Origin: Thermoplasmata archaeon
GTDB taxonomy: Archaea > Thermoplasmatota > E2 > UBA9212
Direction of reading: 5' to 3'
DNA length: 8,243 bases
Assembly (NCBI GenBank): GCA_013329495.1
Contig: DUKC01000048.1
Span: 1-8,243 of the forward strand
This document shows, piece after piece, positions 1 through 5,605 of this stretch (position 1 is its first letter; each line of letters begins with the position of its first letter). The notes under the pieces are model-generated. The model made no database searches and had not been told where the DNA came from. It saw nothing but the letters and a program-made list of their open reading frames with translations. Made by a program: the position numbers and the translations under genes.

Positions 1-36
1 CACTAGAAAATTAGATTGTGCCCATTGGAGGCGAAA

Positions 37-78
37 GGACAATTCATCCCCATTCTTACAGATAGAGTCTCCTTGCCC
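37..78 (+). mobile_element. Degenerate IS200/IS605-type right-end stem-loop
   Basis: The motif AATTCATCCCC followed about 20 nt later by CTCCTTGCC has the form of many archaeal IS200/IS605 (IS1341-type) right ends. GGACAA (37-42) pairs with TTGCCC (73-78) with one mismatch. Inside, ATTCT (52-56) pairs with AGAGT (64-68) with one G-T wobble and a 7-nt loop. The GGGG expected opposite CCCC (48-51) is absent, so the copy has decayed. In this orientation a tnpB gene would lie to the left, outside the window. An open frame crosses positions 2-88, but I could not recognise it as a TnpB C-terminus. Recognition is by remembered motif shape, not alignment. Confidence 0.5.
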
Positions 79-186
79 AATTAGTTGAAACAGGGCTCTG
101 TAGACTCTTGATTAGTTAATGGCTCACTAAGACAGCTAGTATCATGTATCGTTGCATCTCGCTACAGTGGGAAAATGAATGCGAAA

Positions 187-195
187 TTAATATAT
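187..195 (+). promoter_or_regulatory. Probable TATA box for the DapF-like gene
   Basis: The AT-only stretch TTAATATAT is a good archaeal TATA box. It would place transcription start near 218 and give a leader of about 34 nt that includes the Shine-Dalgarno site. A second AT-rich stretch at 208-217 could serve instead and would give a leader of about 12 nt. Confidence 0.45.
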
Positions 196-239
196 ACGGA
201 TACAAATAATTAAATTTATTGAAGATACGATGGGATAAT

Positions 240-244
240 GGAGG
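240..244 (+). promoter_or_regulatory. Shine-Dalgarno site that fixes the start at 252
   Basis: GGAGG lies 7 nt upstream of the ATG at 252. This supports the chosen start and shows that this gene uses a leadered mRNA, unlike the leaderless genes at 1067 and 6876. Confidence 0.65.
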
Positions 245-251
245 ACACTAA

Positions 252-692
252 ATGAATAAAAAAAGTTTAGCAATTTTGTTAAGCATTCTTGCGGTGTTGG
301 TATTTGTAGGAATACTGGCAGGCGTGCAGCTGGTTAAACCAGTCGAAGAAACCGGAAAAGAAATAGATTTTGTAAAAGGCCATATGGGTGGCAATGAAAT
401 AATATTGTTATTCGGTGAACAGGTATCAAAGGATATGTCAAAAAAAGAGATAATCGGTAAGACAGTTCCAATTTTAAACCATCCAAATATATATGGAGAT
501 CAAGCTGCAGTATTGTATAGGATCAAAGGAGAAAACACAATAAAACCAAAAATTGTTGATAGGTCTATGAGAGAATATGTTCCAATGTGCGGAGGTTTCA
601 CTCAAGTATTCGGCAAAGCACTAATGGAAACAGACCTAGCGAATCATCTTGGTATAGAAATGAATGAGGGTTCCACTATTAAATATTTTTAA
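252..692 (+). CDS. Membrane-anchored DapF-like half-domain protein, possibly truncated
   Basis: Short protein of 146 aa. Residues 1-5 are basic (MNKK), followed by a hydrophobic segment at about 6-28 that should act as a signal anchor or uncleaved signal peptide, putting the rest outside the cell. The remainder resembles the N-terminal domain of the diaminopimelate epimerase/PrpF/proline racemase fold. FVKGHMGGNE (40-49) sits where DapF has its N-terminal Lys-Met-His-Gly-x-Gly-Asn motif, GDQAAVL (82-88) matches the family's GADG-like stretch, and MCGGFTQ (112-118) sits where the catalytic Cys motif (CGNG) occurs, giving Cys113 as the candidate. Family members have two such domains and about 250-350 aa; here the second is missing and no continuation is visible in any frame after the stop. 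It may be a decayed fragment or a real short protein. The gene looks more AT-rich than its neighbours, has its own promoter and is not part of the downstream operon. Substrate unknown; the family assignment is by eye. Confidence 0.6.
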   Translation: MNKKSLAILLSILAVLVFVGILAGVQLVKPVEETGKEIDFVKGHMGGNEIILLFGEQVSKDMSKKEIIGKTVPILNHPNIYGDQAAVLYRIKGENTIKPKIVDRSMREYVPMCGGFTQVFGKALMETDLANHLGIEMNEGSTIKYF

Positions 693-789
693 TCTACTGG
701 TTGCGCATTGTTAATTATTTTTCCCTCAACCAAACCTAGCGTTTTATTTGCTGTTAGCGTTTCAAAAAAAGCCTAAACTCTCATGGTAA

Positions 790-820
790 CCTTTTCCACT
801 CTTATTTTCTCTCTCTTTTT
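790..820 (+). terminator. Pyrimidine-rich tract, candidate archaeal terminator
   Basis: About 30 nt almost entirely of C and T, ending in TTTTT, on the coding strand about 100 nt past the stop of the first gene. Archaeal RNA polymerase terminates on U-rich tracts without needing a hairpin. Earlier T-runs at 686-690 and 719-723 could also contribute. Confidence 0.35.
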
Positions 821-960
821 GTCGCATCCACAACCGTAAGGTTCTTTAGCCTTGTTTTTGGGAGGATAACCTGAACATGGTCTCAATTCAATGGACTTAT
901 GCTAACCTTCAATCCCAAACCGTCCCAACAGTTTGATGTTTTCCTAGAGATAAAAATATC

Positions 961-1012
961 CTTGGTCTTTGTGTTTGCTTCAAAACATAAACCAAGCAAA
1001 AAGTGGCTTTTT
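961..1012 (+). repeat. Two inverted repeats just upstream of the operon promoter
   Basis: CTTGGT (961-966) is the exact inverse of ACCAAG (991-996), and nested inside TGTTT (972-976) pairs with AAACA (983-987) around a 6-nt loop. Directly after comes AAAAAG (998-1003) with CTTTTT (1007-1012) around a 3-nt loop. They end 18 nt before the BRE of the operon promoter, a position typical of archaeal activator sites. With a leaderless start they would not be part of the mRNA, so a DNA-binding role is more likely than a riboswitch. Confidence 0.35.
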
Positions 1013-1030
1013 AGTAGAAGCAACAAAGGC

Positions 1031-1045
1031 AAAACTCTTTTAAAG
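1031..1045 (+). promoter_or_regulatory. BRE/TATA promoter of the ACD-IOR operon (leaderless)
   Basis: A-rich BRE-like AAAA (1031-1034) is followed by the TATA element TTTTAAAG (1038-1045), centred about 25-26 nt before the ATG at 1067. Archaeal transcription starts about 25 nt after the TATA centre, so the transcript should begin at or next to the start codon. No Shine-Dalgarno precedes this ATG, consistent with a leaderless mRNA. It probably drives all four genes to 5425, since no other promoter is seen within the operon. Confidence 0.7.
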
Positions 1046-1066
1046 AATAAATAAATCTTTTGATAA

Positions 1067-2401
1067 ATGAATGATTTTTTTAATCCCGAATCTGTCGCAA
1101 TATTCGGCTCAACCAAGCCAAAGAAGGTTGCTTACGAGATTTTGAGGAATATTCTTGAAGGGGGATATGAAGGAAAGATATACCTAATAAATCCAAGGGG
1201 CGGATCGGTCTTCAATTTGAAGGTATGCAGCTCTTTGGATGAAGTAAAAGACAAAATAGATCTTGCAGTTGTGGCTGTCCCAGCTGGTCTGGTAAAGGGG
1301 GTGTTGGAAGAGAGTGTTCAAAAAGGAATCAAAGCTGCAATCATAATAACCTCTGGCTTTTCCGAGGTTGGAGACAAGGAGGCAGAGGAGGATATCATTA
1401 AGCTTGCAAAAGAGAGGGGGGTAAGAATAATCGGTCCCAATTGCGCAGGTCTGTTCAACACTTTTCATAATTTTTTCCCCACAATCGAGATGAGAATGCC
1501 CAGAGGCAATCTCTCCTTCATTGCACAGTCTGGTGCTTTCGGTGGCGCCGTTCTGGCATGGGCAGAGGACAAAGGAATTGGAATGAGCAAGTTCGTGAGC
1601 TATGGGAACAGATGCGATGTTGACGAGGCCGATCTGATCGAGCATCTAAACAATGACGACACCACCAAGGTGATAATGGTCTACATAGAAGGCTTAAGAG
1701 AAGGCCAGAAATTTTTGAGGGCGGCAAAGGCATCCAAAAAACCAATCATAGCGATAAAAGCGGGAAAAAGTGAGTCGGGAAGAAGGAGCGTCAGCTCACA
1801 CACCGCGGCACTAGCAGGCAGAGACGAGATTTACCAGGGAGCCTTTGACCAAGCCGGCATAATCAGAGTCAGCGATATAGAAGAGCTCTTTGACCTTGCA
1901 CAATCCTTTGCTTATTATCTAGAAGGTCTACCAAGAGGCAACAAAATTGTGATAGTGACAAACTCAGGTGGCCCAGGAGTTATGGTCGCTGACAAATGCG
2001 AAGAGCTGGACTTATATCTACCCGAGCCAACGGCTGAGCTAAAACAGAAATTGCAGGATTTTTTATCTCCGATTTGCTCCCTAAAGAATCCTATCGATCT
2101 TACCGCTCAAGCAACAAGCCAGGAGTACAAAAAGGTCATCGAGCTTGTTGCTGAGGAGTATGATGCGGTGCTGGTCATATGCATCCCGCCGATGTTTGTC
2201 GGCTCAAAGGAAATAGCAGAGGGAGTTGTGGAAGCACGCAAGCGGGTTAAAAAACCTGTGCTGGTTAGTTTTATGGCTGGAAAGCTTGTTGAGGATGGAA
2301 TCCGTTTATTTGAACAAAACAACGTTCATAATTTTGAGACTGGTGAGAGAGCGGCAAGAGCCCTAGCAGGGCTGATAAGATATGGCAAAAGGAAGAGATA
2401 A
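1067..2401 (+). CDS. ADP-forming acyl-CoA synthetase (acetate-CoA ligase, ADP-forming), alpha subunit
   Basis: 444 aa, the size of the alpha subunit of two-subunit archaeal ACDs. The enzyme converts acyl-CoA, ADP and phosphate to a free acid, CoA and ATP in the cytoplasm, the main substrate-level ATP step of peptide-fermenting archaea. Domains: a Rossmann CoA-binding domain (about 5-125, with VAIFGST near the start and GPNCAG at 123-128), a succinyl-CoA-ligase-like domain (about 145-280, with QSGAFGG at 154-160) and a third ligase domain (about 290-440, with NSGGPGVMVAD at 299-309). His245 in the SHTAALAG motif is the expected phosphorylated catalytic histidine. The ATP-grasp beta subunit is absent both as a fusion and as a neighbour. 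As the first gene of an operon with iorAB, an arylacetyl-CoA preference is inferred, like that of the ACD isozymes that accept aryl-CoAs. The start is set by the leaderless promoter 25-26 nt upstream. Confidence 0.9.
   Translation: MNDFFNPESVAIFGSTKPKKVAYEILRNILEGGYEGKIYLINPRGGSVFNLKVCSSLDEVKDKIDLAVVAVPAGLVKGVLEESVQKGIKAAIIITSGFSEVGDKEAEEDIIKLAKERGVRIIGPNCAGLFNTFHNFFPTIEMRMPRGNLSFIAQSGAFGGAVLAWAEDKGIGMSKFVSYGNRCDVDEADLIEHLNNDDTTKVIMVYIEGLREGQKFLRAAKASKKPIIAIKAGKSESGRRSVSSHTAALAGRDEIYQGAFDQAGIIRVSDIEELFDLAQSFAYYLEGLPRGNKIVIVTNSGGPGVMVADKCEELDLYLPEPTAELKQKLQDFLSPICSLKNPIDLTAQATSQEYKKVIELVAEEYDAVLVICIPPMFVGSKEIAEGVVEARKRVKKPVLVSFMAGKLVEDGIRLFEQNNVHNFETGERAARALAGLIRYGKRKR
2389..2395 (+). promoter_or_regulatory. 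Shine-Dalgarno site for iorA
   Basis: AAGGAAG lies inside the end of the preceding gene, 8 nt before the ATG at 2404. Only 2 nt separate the upstream stop from this ATG, so translation is probably coupled. Confidence 0.5.
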
Positions 2402-2403
2402 GG

Positions 2404-4257
2404 ATGGAAAAAAGAATAATGTCTGGAAATGAGGCTATTGCAGAGGGTGCCCTTGAAGCGGGAGTCGAGGTTGTTGCAGGCTACCCAGGAACACCATCAA
2501 CTGAGGTTTTGGAGGTTTTGGCGGAGAGGTCAAAAAGTTTGAGCGACGGTCTGCATGTCGAGTGGTCTGTGAATGAAAAAGTTGCTCTCGAGATAGCATC
2601 TGGGGCATCATGGTGTGGAAAAAGAGCCATGGCTACAATGAAAATGTCCGGCTTGAACGTGGCTTCTGACTCCTTGGCTTCCATTGCTTACTCTGGTTGC
2701 AAAGGCGGACTGGTCGTTTATGTTGCAGACGATCCAAGCACCTCTGCGGGCATGGTTCAGCAGGACTCCCGATTCTATGCGTTGCTTTCTGGAATCCCCT
2801 GCTTTGACGCGAGCAGCCCTCGAAAAGCTAAGTTTCTGGCTAAAGCATCCTTCGAGATATCAGAAAAAACAGGTGCTCCTATCTTGCTCAGAACGACGAC
2901 CCGAGTGGCGCACTCGCTGACAGAGGTTGAGTTGGGAAAGCGTTCGCACCTGTCGAGACCTTCTGAATTCGAAAAGAATCTGCAAAAATACACAAAAGCT
3001 TCCAGCGAATGGTGTACCGTGCAGCACGAACAAACTCTAGAAAGGTTGAAAAGAGCGGGAGAACTAGCGAATGAGCTGGGATTCAACAAGCTAAGCATAA
3101 AGGGAAAGCTTGGAGTTATAGCATCTGGCGTAAGCAAACTTTACGTAAAGGAGCTGGTTAAGGAAAACAGTCTAGAGCTCTCTGTCTTGGAAATTGAAAC
3201 TTCCAACCCATTGCCCAGAGAAAAAATAGAGAAGTTGCTAACTCACTCGAACAGGGTGCTGGTGCTGGAAGAACTGGAGCCAATAATCGAAACCCAGGTA
3301 AGAAGCATGGCCTTGGATTGCAATAAAAGAACAGAGATTTTGGGTAAGCTTGACAAGGACGAACCCAGGCTATCGAGAGTGGGAGAATACACCTATGATG
3401 TTGTGGCAGTTGGATTAGAAAAGCTGCTTGGTAAGCAGCCGATCTCCCCTTTCAAATCTAAGGTTTCTGGAAGGGCAGGTGAGCTGAGGGTCCAGAGACC
3501 TCTCACGTTCTGCGCTGGCTGCCCTCACAGAGGAACTTACCTGGCAATCAACGAGGCGATAAAGAAGCACGGCTACAAGAAAGGAGAGATAATTGTTACT
3601 GGAGACATAGGCTGCACTATCTTGGGAATGAACAAGCCCTTCGAGAGCTGCTGGACAGAGGTTTCGATGGGAGCGAGCTTGGGGATCGCCCAGGGTTTCA
3701 GATGGGGAGGAATCGAAAAGCCAATCCTTGCTACAATAGGAGACTCGACCTTTTTCCATGCTGGAATTCCGCCCCTAATTAACGCCAAACAGCATGGGGT
3801 TAACCTAACTCTCGTGATTCTCGATAACAGCTGGACGGCAATGACGGGTTATCAACCAAATCCGGGCACAGGCCTGACCGCAACTCGAGAAAAAACCAAT
3901 CCCGTAGACCTGGCAGCGCTTGTTAGAGGATGTGGAATAGAAAGCGTTAGGGTTGTCAACGCATTCAGGAAAAAAGAAATGATAGATGCAATATACCAAG
4001 CAATGGGCTCGAAGGGCATCTCGGTGGTTATAGCAAGAGGAGAATGCGCAATCCAATCAGCAAGAAGAAAGAAAAAGTTTCCTAAGGTTCAGGTCAATGA
4101 GGATAAATGCACAGGATGCAAACGCTGCATGACCCTGCTTGCTTGCCCCGCCATTGCTTTTGAAGGAGAGAAAGCAAGGATTGACCCCTCCTTGTGTGAT
4201 GGTTGCGGAGTGTGCGTGTGTGTCTGTCCAGCCAATGCAATAGAGGAGGTCAAATGA
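2404..4257 (+). CDS. iorA: Indolepyruvate:ferredoxin oxidoreductase, alpha subunit
   Basis: 617 aa, usual family length. With IorB it oxidatively decarboxylates aryl-2-oxoacids (indolepyruvate, phenylpyruvate, p-hydroxyphenylpyruvate) to aryl-acetyl-CoA, passing electrons to ferredoxin; cytoplasmic and oxygen-sensitive. Domains: the N-terminal thiamine-pyrophosphate pyrimidine-binding domain (about 5-175), with GYPGTPSTEV at 26-35 and the expected thiamine-activating Glu58 in VNEKVA; a middle transketolase-C-like domain (about 235-340); the TPP/Mg-binding domain (about 365-545), with CAGCPHRG at 370-377, GDIGC at 400-404, GDS at 446-448 and DN at 474-475; and a C-terminal bacterial-type ferredoxin domain. 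Cluster I ligands are Cys569, 572, 575 and 581. Cluster II ligands are Cys598, 601, 604 and 608, with an extra Cys606 between. It starts 2 nt after the ACD alpha gene and its stop overlaps iorB (ATGA), so the three are cotranscribed. The neighbouring ACD would use its product to make ATP. Confidence 0.95.
   Translation: MEKRIMSGNEAIAEGALEAGVEVVAGYPGTPSTEVLEVLAERSKSLSDGLHVEWSVNEKVALEIASGASWCGKRAMATMKMSGLNVASDSLASIAYSGCKGGLVVYVADDPSTSAGMVQQDSRFYALLSGIPCFDASSPRKAKFLAKASFEISEKTGAPILLRTTTRVAHSLTEVELGKRSHLSRPSEFEKNLQKYTKASSEWCTVQHEQTLERLKRAGELANELGFNKLSIKGKLGVIASGVSKLYVKELVKENSLELSVLEIETSNPLPREKIEKLLTHSNRVLVLEELEPIIETQVRSMALDCNKRTEILGKLDKDEPRLSRVGEYTYDVVAVGLEKLLGKQPISPFKSKVSGRAGELRVQRPLTFCAGCPHRGTYLAINEAIKKHGYKKGEIIVTGDIGCTILGMNKPFESCWTEVSMGASLGIAQGFRWGGIEKPILATIGDSTFFHAGIPPLINAKQHGVNLTLVILDNSWTAMTGYQPNPGTGLTATREKTNPVDLAALVRGCGIESVRVVNAFRKKEMIDAIYQAMGSKGISVVIARGECAIQSARRKKKFPKVQVNEDKCTGCKRCMTLLACPAIAFEGEKARIDPSLCDGCGVCVCVCPANAIEEVK
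4244..4250 (+). promoter_or_regulatory. Strong Shine-Dalgarno site deciding the iorB start
   Basis: AGGAGGT, a perfect anti-SD match, lies 3 nt before the ATG at 4254. It supports 4254 rather than the in-frame ATG at 4203, which would add 17 residues encoded by DNA that specifies the second cluster-binding motif of IorA. Confidence 0.7.
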
Positions 4258-4856
4258 GGCTCAATCTGCTGTTGATGGGAATTGGAGGGCAGGGCTTGGT
4301 CAAGCTATCTGAGATAATTGCGAGGGGCGTAGCCAAAAAAAATCTTCCGGTTTGGATTTACCAACAGAAAGGAATGGCTCAGAGGGGTGGTTCTGTTAGA
4401 TGCGAGATAAGAATGGGTGAAGTGGAAGGCTCCGCGATACCCCGAGGTTCAGCGGATGTGGTACTTGCCTTGGAACTGTCCGAGGTCTTGAACGCGGTTG
4501 ATTGGATGAGCGAAAAGAGCCTGATTCTGATCAACACAAAACAAATTCCCCCCATTGGGCTTCGTAAAGGCGGAGACGGTGGATATCCCAAAAAAGAAGA
4601 AATCCGCGAACTGCTTAAGCAGGCGGGGATAAAAGCAATTTTTGTGGATGCAGCAGATCTTGCTGAAAAGGCGGGTCTGCCAATCGCTGCAAACATGGTA
4701 ATGTTGGGGGCGCTAGCTGCTTTGCCTAACATAAAGGAACTGATAGACAAAAAAGTTTTCAGGGCTGCCCTAGTGGAAAGCCTGTCAAAAGAGGTTGAGA
4801 AGAATTTAAAGGCTTTTGAACTTGGTTTCAATCAGATTGAGAGGAAAAAATGGTGA
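4254..4856 (+). CDS. iorB: Indolepyruvate:ferredoxin oxidoreductase, beta subunit
   Basis: 200 aa, one pyruvate ferredoxin/flavodoxin oxidoreductase gamma-type domain, which in this family pairs with IorA in an alpha2beta2 enzyme and helps form the CoA and 2-oxoacid site. Family signatures are the glycine-rich GIGGQG at 9-14 just after the first beta strand, KGMAQRGGSV at 39-48, and ANMVMLGALA near 143-152. The start was chosen at 4254 because it gives the usual short N-terminus (MRLNLLLMG) directly before the GIGGQG loop, has an AGGAGGT 3 nt upstream, and forms an ATGA overlap with the iorA stop. The longer frame from 4203 adds an arginine- and cysteine-containing tail that is only iorA read in another frame. 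Its stop overlaps the next gene by 7 nt, so subunit stoichiometry is probably held by translational coupling. Confidence 0.94.
   Translation: MRLNLLLMGIGGQGLVKLSEIIARGVAKKNLPVWIYQQKGMAQRGGSVRCEIRMGEVEGSAIPRGSADVVLALELSEVLNAVDWMSEKSLILINTKQIPPIGLRKGGDGGYPKKEEIRELLKQAGIKAIFVDAADLAEKAGLPIAANMVMLGALAALPNIKELIDKKVFRAALVESLSKEVEKNLKAFELGFNQIERKKW
4839..4844 (+). promoter_or_regulatory. Shine-Dalgarno site for the MobA-like gene
   Basis: GAGAGG lies 5 nt before the ATG at 4850, inside the last codons of iorB. It supports the overlapping start and coupled translation. Confidence 0.5.
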
Positions 4857-5425
4857 CCGCGCTGTTGCTGGCTGCCGGAGAATCAAAGAGGACAAAGCCC
4901 TGGCTAAAACCTCTTTTGCAATTCAGAGGCAAGCCCGCTATACAAGCACTAATAGATAAGCTAGAAAAGAGTGGTGTCGACAAGGTGTTCGTTGTTCTAG
5001 GGCATGAAGCAGAACAGGTAAGAGAAGTGATAAAAGAAAAGAGAGGAGTGAAGGTGATCGTGAACGAGAATTATAAAAAAGGAATGCTGAGTTCGGTCAA
5101 GTGCGGGATCGAAGAAAATCCTCATTCTAACTTCCTGATCTGTCTGGTCGATCAGCCCTTGGTAGAAGCAAGAACAATGAGCAGGATGGCGAAGAGTCAC
5201 AAGAAAGGGAGCATAGTTGTTCCTACTTATGAAGGTAAAAGGGGGCACCCAATCCTTATCTCTCAAGAACTGATTGGGGAACTCCTCGCTTTTAAAGGAA
5301 AGACATTGAGGGACTTTGTTCATGAACATAAGATAGAGGAAATAGAAACAGAAGACAAGGGAGTGATTATTAATTTGAACACTCTTAGGGACTATGAAAA
5401 ATACGCTAATTTATCTCCAGGTTAG
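4850..5425 (+). CDS. MobA/MocA-like nucleotidyltransferase
   Basis: 191 aa, single GT-A-type nucleotidyltransferase domain (NTP_transf_3), the size of CTP- or GTP:molybdopterin nucleotidyltransferases. Visible signatures: LLLAAGESKR at 5-14 (nucleotide-binding loop, though the usual Arg-Met-Gly ending is Arg-Thr-Lys), Lys20 in LKPLLQF, GMLSSV at 78-83, the metal-binding region LVDQP at 99-103, RGHP at 131-134 and NLNT at 175-178 where the family has Asp-Ile-Asp-Thr. RGHP and GMxSS fit the molybdopterin cytidylyltransferase (MocA) branch better than MobA. Neither IorAB nor ACD needs molybdopterin, so its position as the last gene of this operon, overlapping iorB by 7 nt, is unexplained. It might serve a Mo/W enzyme working on aryl aldehydes or related substrates, or transfer a nucleotide to something else. 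The family call is firm; the substrate is not. Confidence 0.8.
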   Translation: MVTALLLAAGESKRTKPWLKPLLQFRGKPAIQALIDKLEKSGVDKVFVVLGHEAEQVREVIKEKRGVKVIVNENYKKGMLSSVKCGIEENPHSNFLICLVDQPLVEARTMSRMAKSHKKGSIVVPTYEGKRGHPILISQELIGELLAFKGKTLRDFVHEHKIEEIETEDKGVIINLNTLRDYEKYANLSPG

Positions 5426-5552
5426 TCAAATAAAAGAGCAGAATGAGATTTTGTTAAGATAGTAGAAGAGGCTAATAAGAAGCGTAGCAAACGATAAGAG
5501 AGCAGGCTTAAAACTAGCACTCCACTACAACTTCTTAACTAAATAACTAAAT

Positions 5553-5566
5553 CCGCCAATTGGTGG
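5553..5566 (+). promoter_or_regulatory. Palindrome abutting a TATA box, candidate operator
   Basis: CCGCCAATTGGTGG is a 14-nt inverted repeat, exact at 13-to-2 level except for one G-T pair, with a perfect 8-nt core CCAATTGG. It ends 6 nt before the TATA box of the 7-TM gene. A site just upstream of BRE/TATA in archaea often binds an activator; overlap with BRE would suit a repressor. Confidence 0.4.
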
Positions 5567-5571
5567 CATAT

Positions 5572-5580
5572 CTTTAAATA
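5572..5580 (+). promoter_or_regulatory. TATA box of the 7-TM protein gene
   Basis: CTTTAAATA is centred about 29-30 nt before the ATG at 5606, predicting transcription start near 5602 and a leader of only a few nt. No Shine-Dalgarno is present in the adjacent sequence. Confidence 0.6.
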
Positions 5581-5605
5581 TGAAAACAACCCAAAGAGTT
5601 ATAAT

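Larger units (their letters stand above)
693..1066. other. 374-nt non-coding region before the ACD/IOR operon
   Basis: No convincing gene on either strand. Read left to right it holds a pyrimidine-rich terminator-like tract (790-820), a small AACC/GGTT hairpin (832-843), a 19-codon frame at 877-936 with a GGAGG 11 nt upstream that I do not believe is a gene, nested inverted repeats (961-1012), and the BRE/TATA of the next gene (1031-1045). Translation immediately after 692 shows no DapF-like second domain in any frame. Confidence 0.6.

Noticed and set aside
877..936. 19-codon frame with GGAGG 11 nt upstream
   Set aside because: Spacing is long, the product has no recognisable features, and no promoter is visible close by; chance is likely.
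1184..1645. Long antisense frame inside the ACD alpha gene (153 codons)
   Set aside because: It is the complement of a clearly conserved coding gene, and its translation is low-complexity with no motif.
4203..4253. Upstream ATG extending iorB by 17 residues
   Set aside because: The extension is the second Fe-S motif of iorA read in another frame, and a perfect Shine-Dalgarno sits just before the ATG at 4254.
4379..4831. 150-codon antisense frame inside iorB
   Set aside because: Serine/proline-rich translation typical of the reverse frame of a Lys/Glu/Gly-rich gene; iorB is certain on the other strand.
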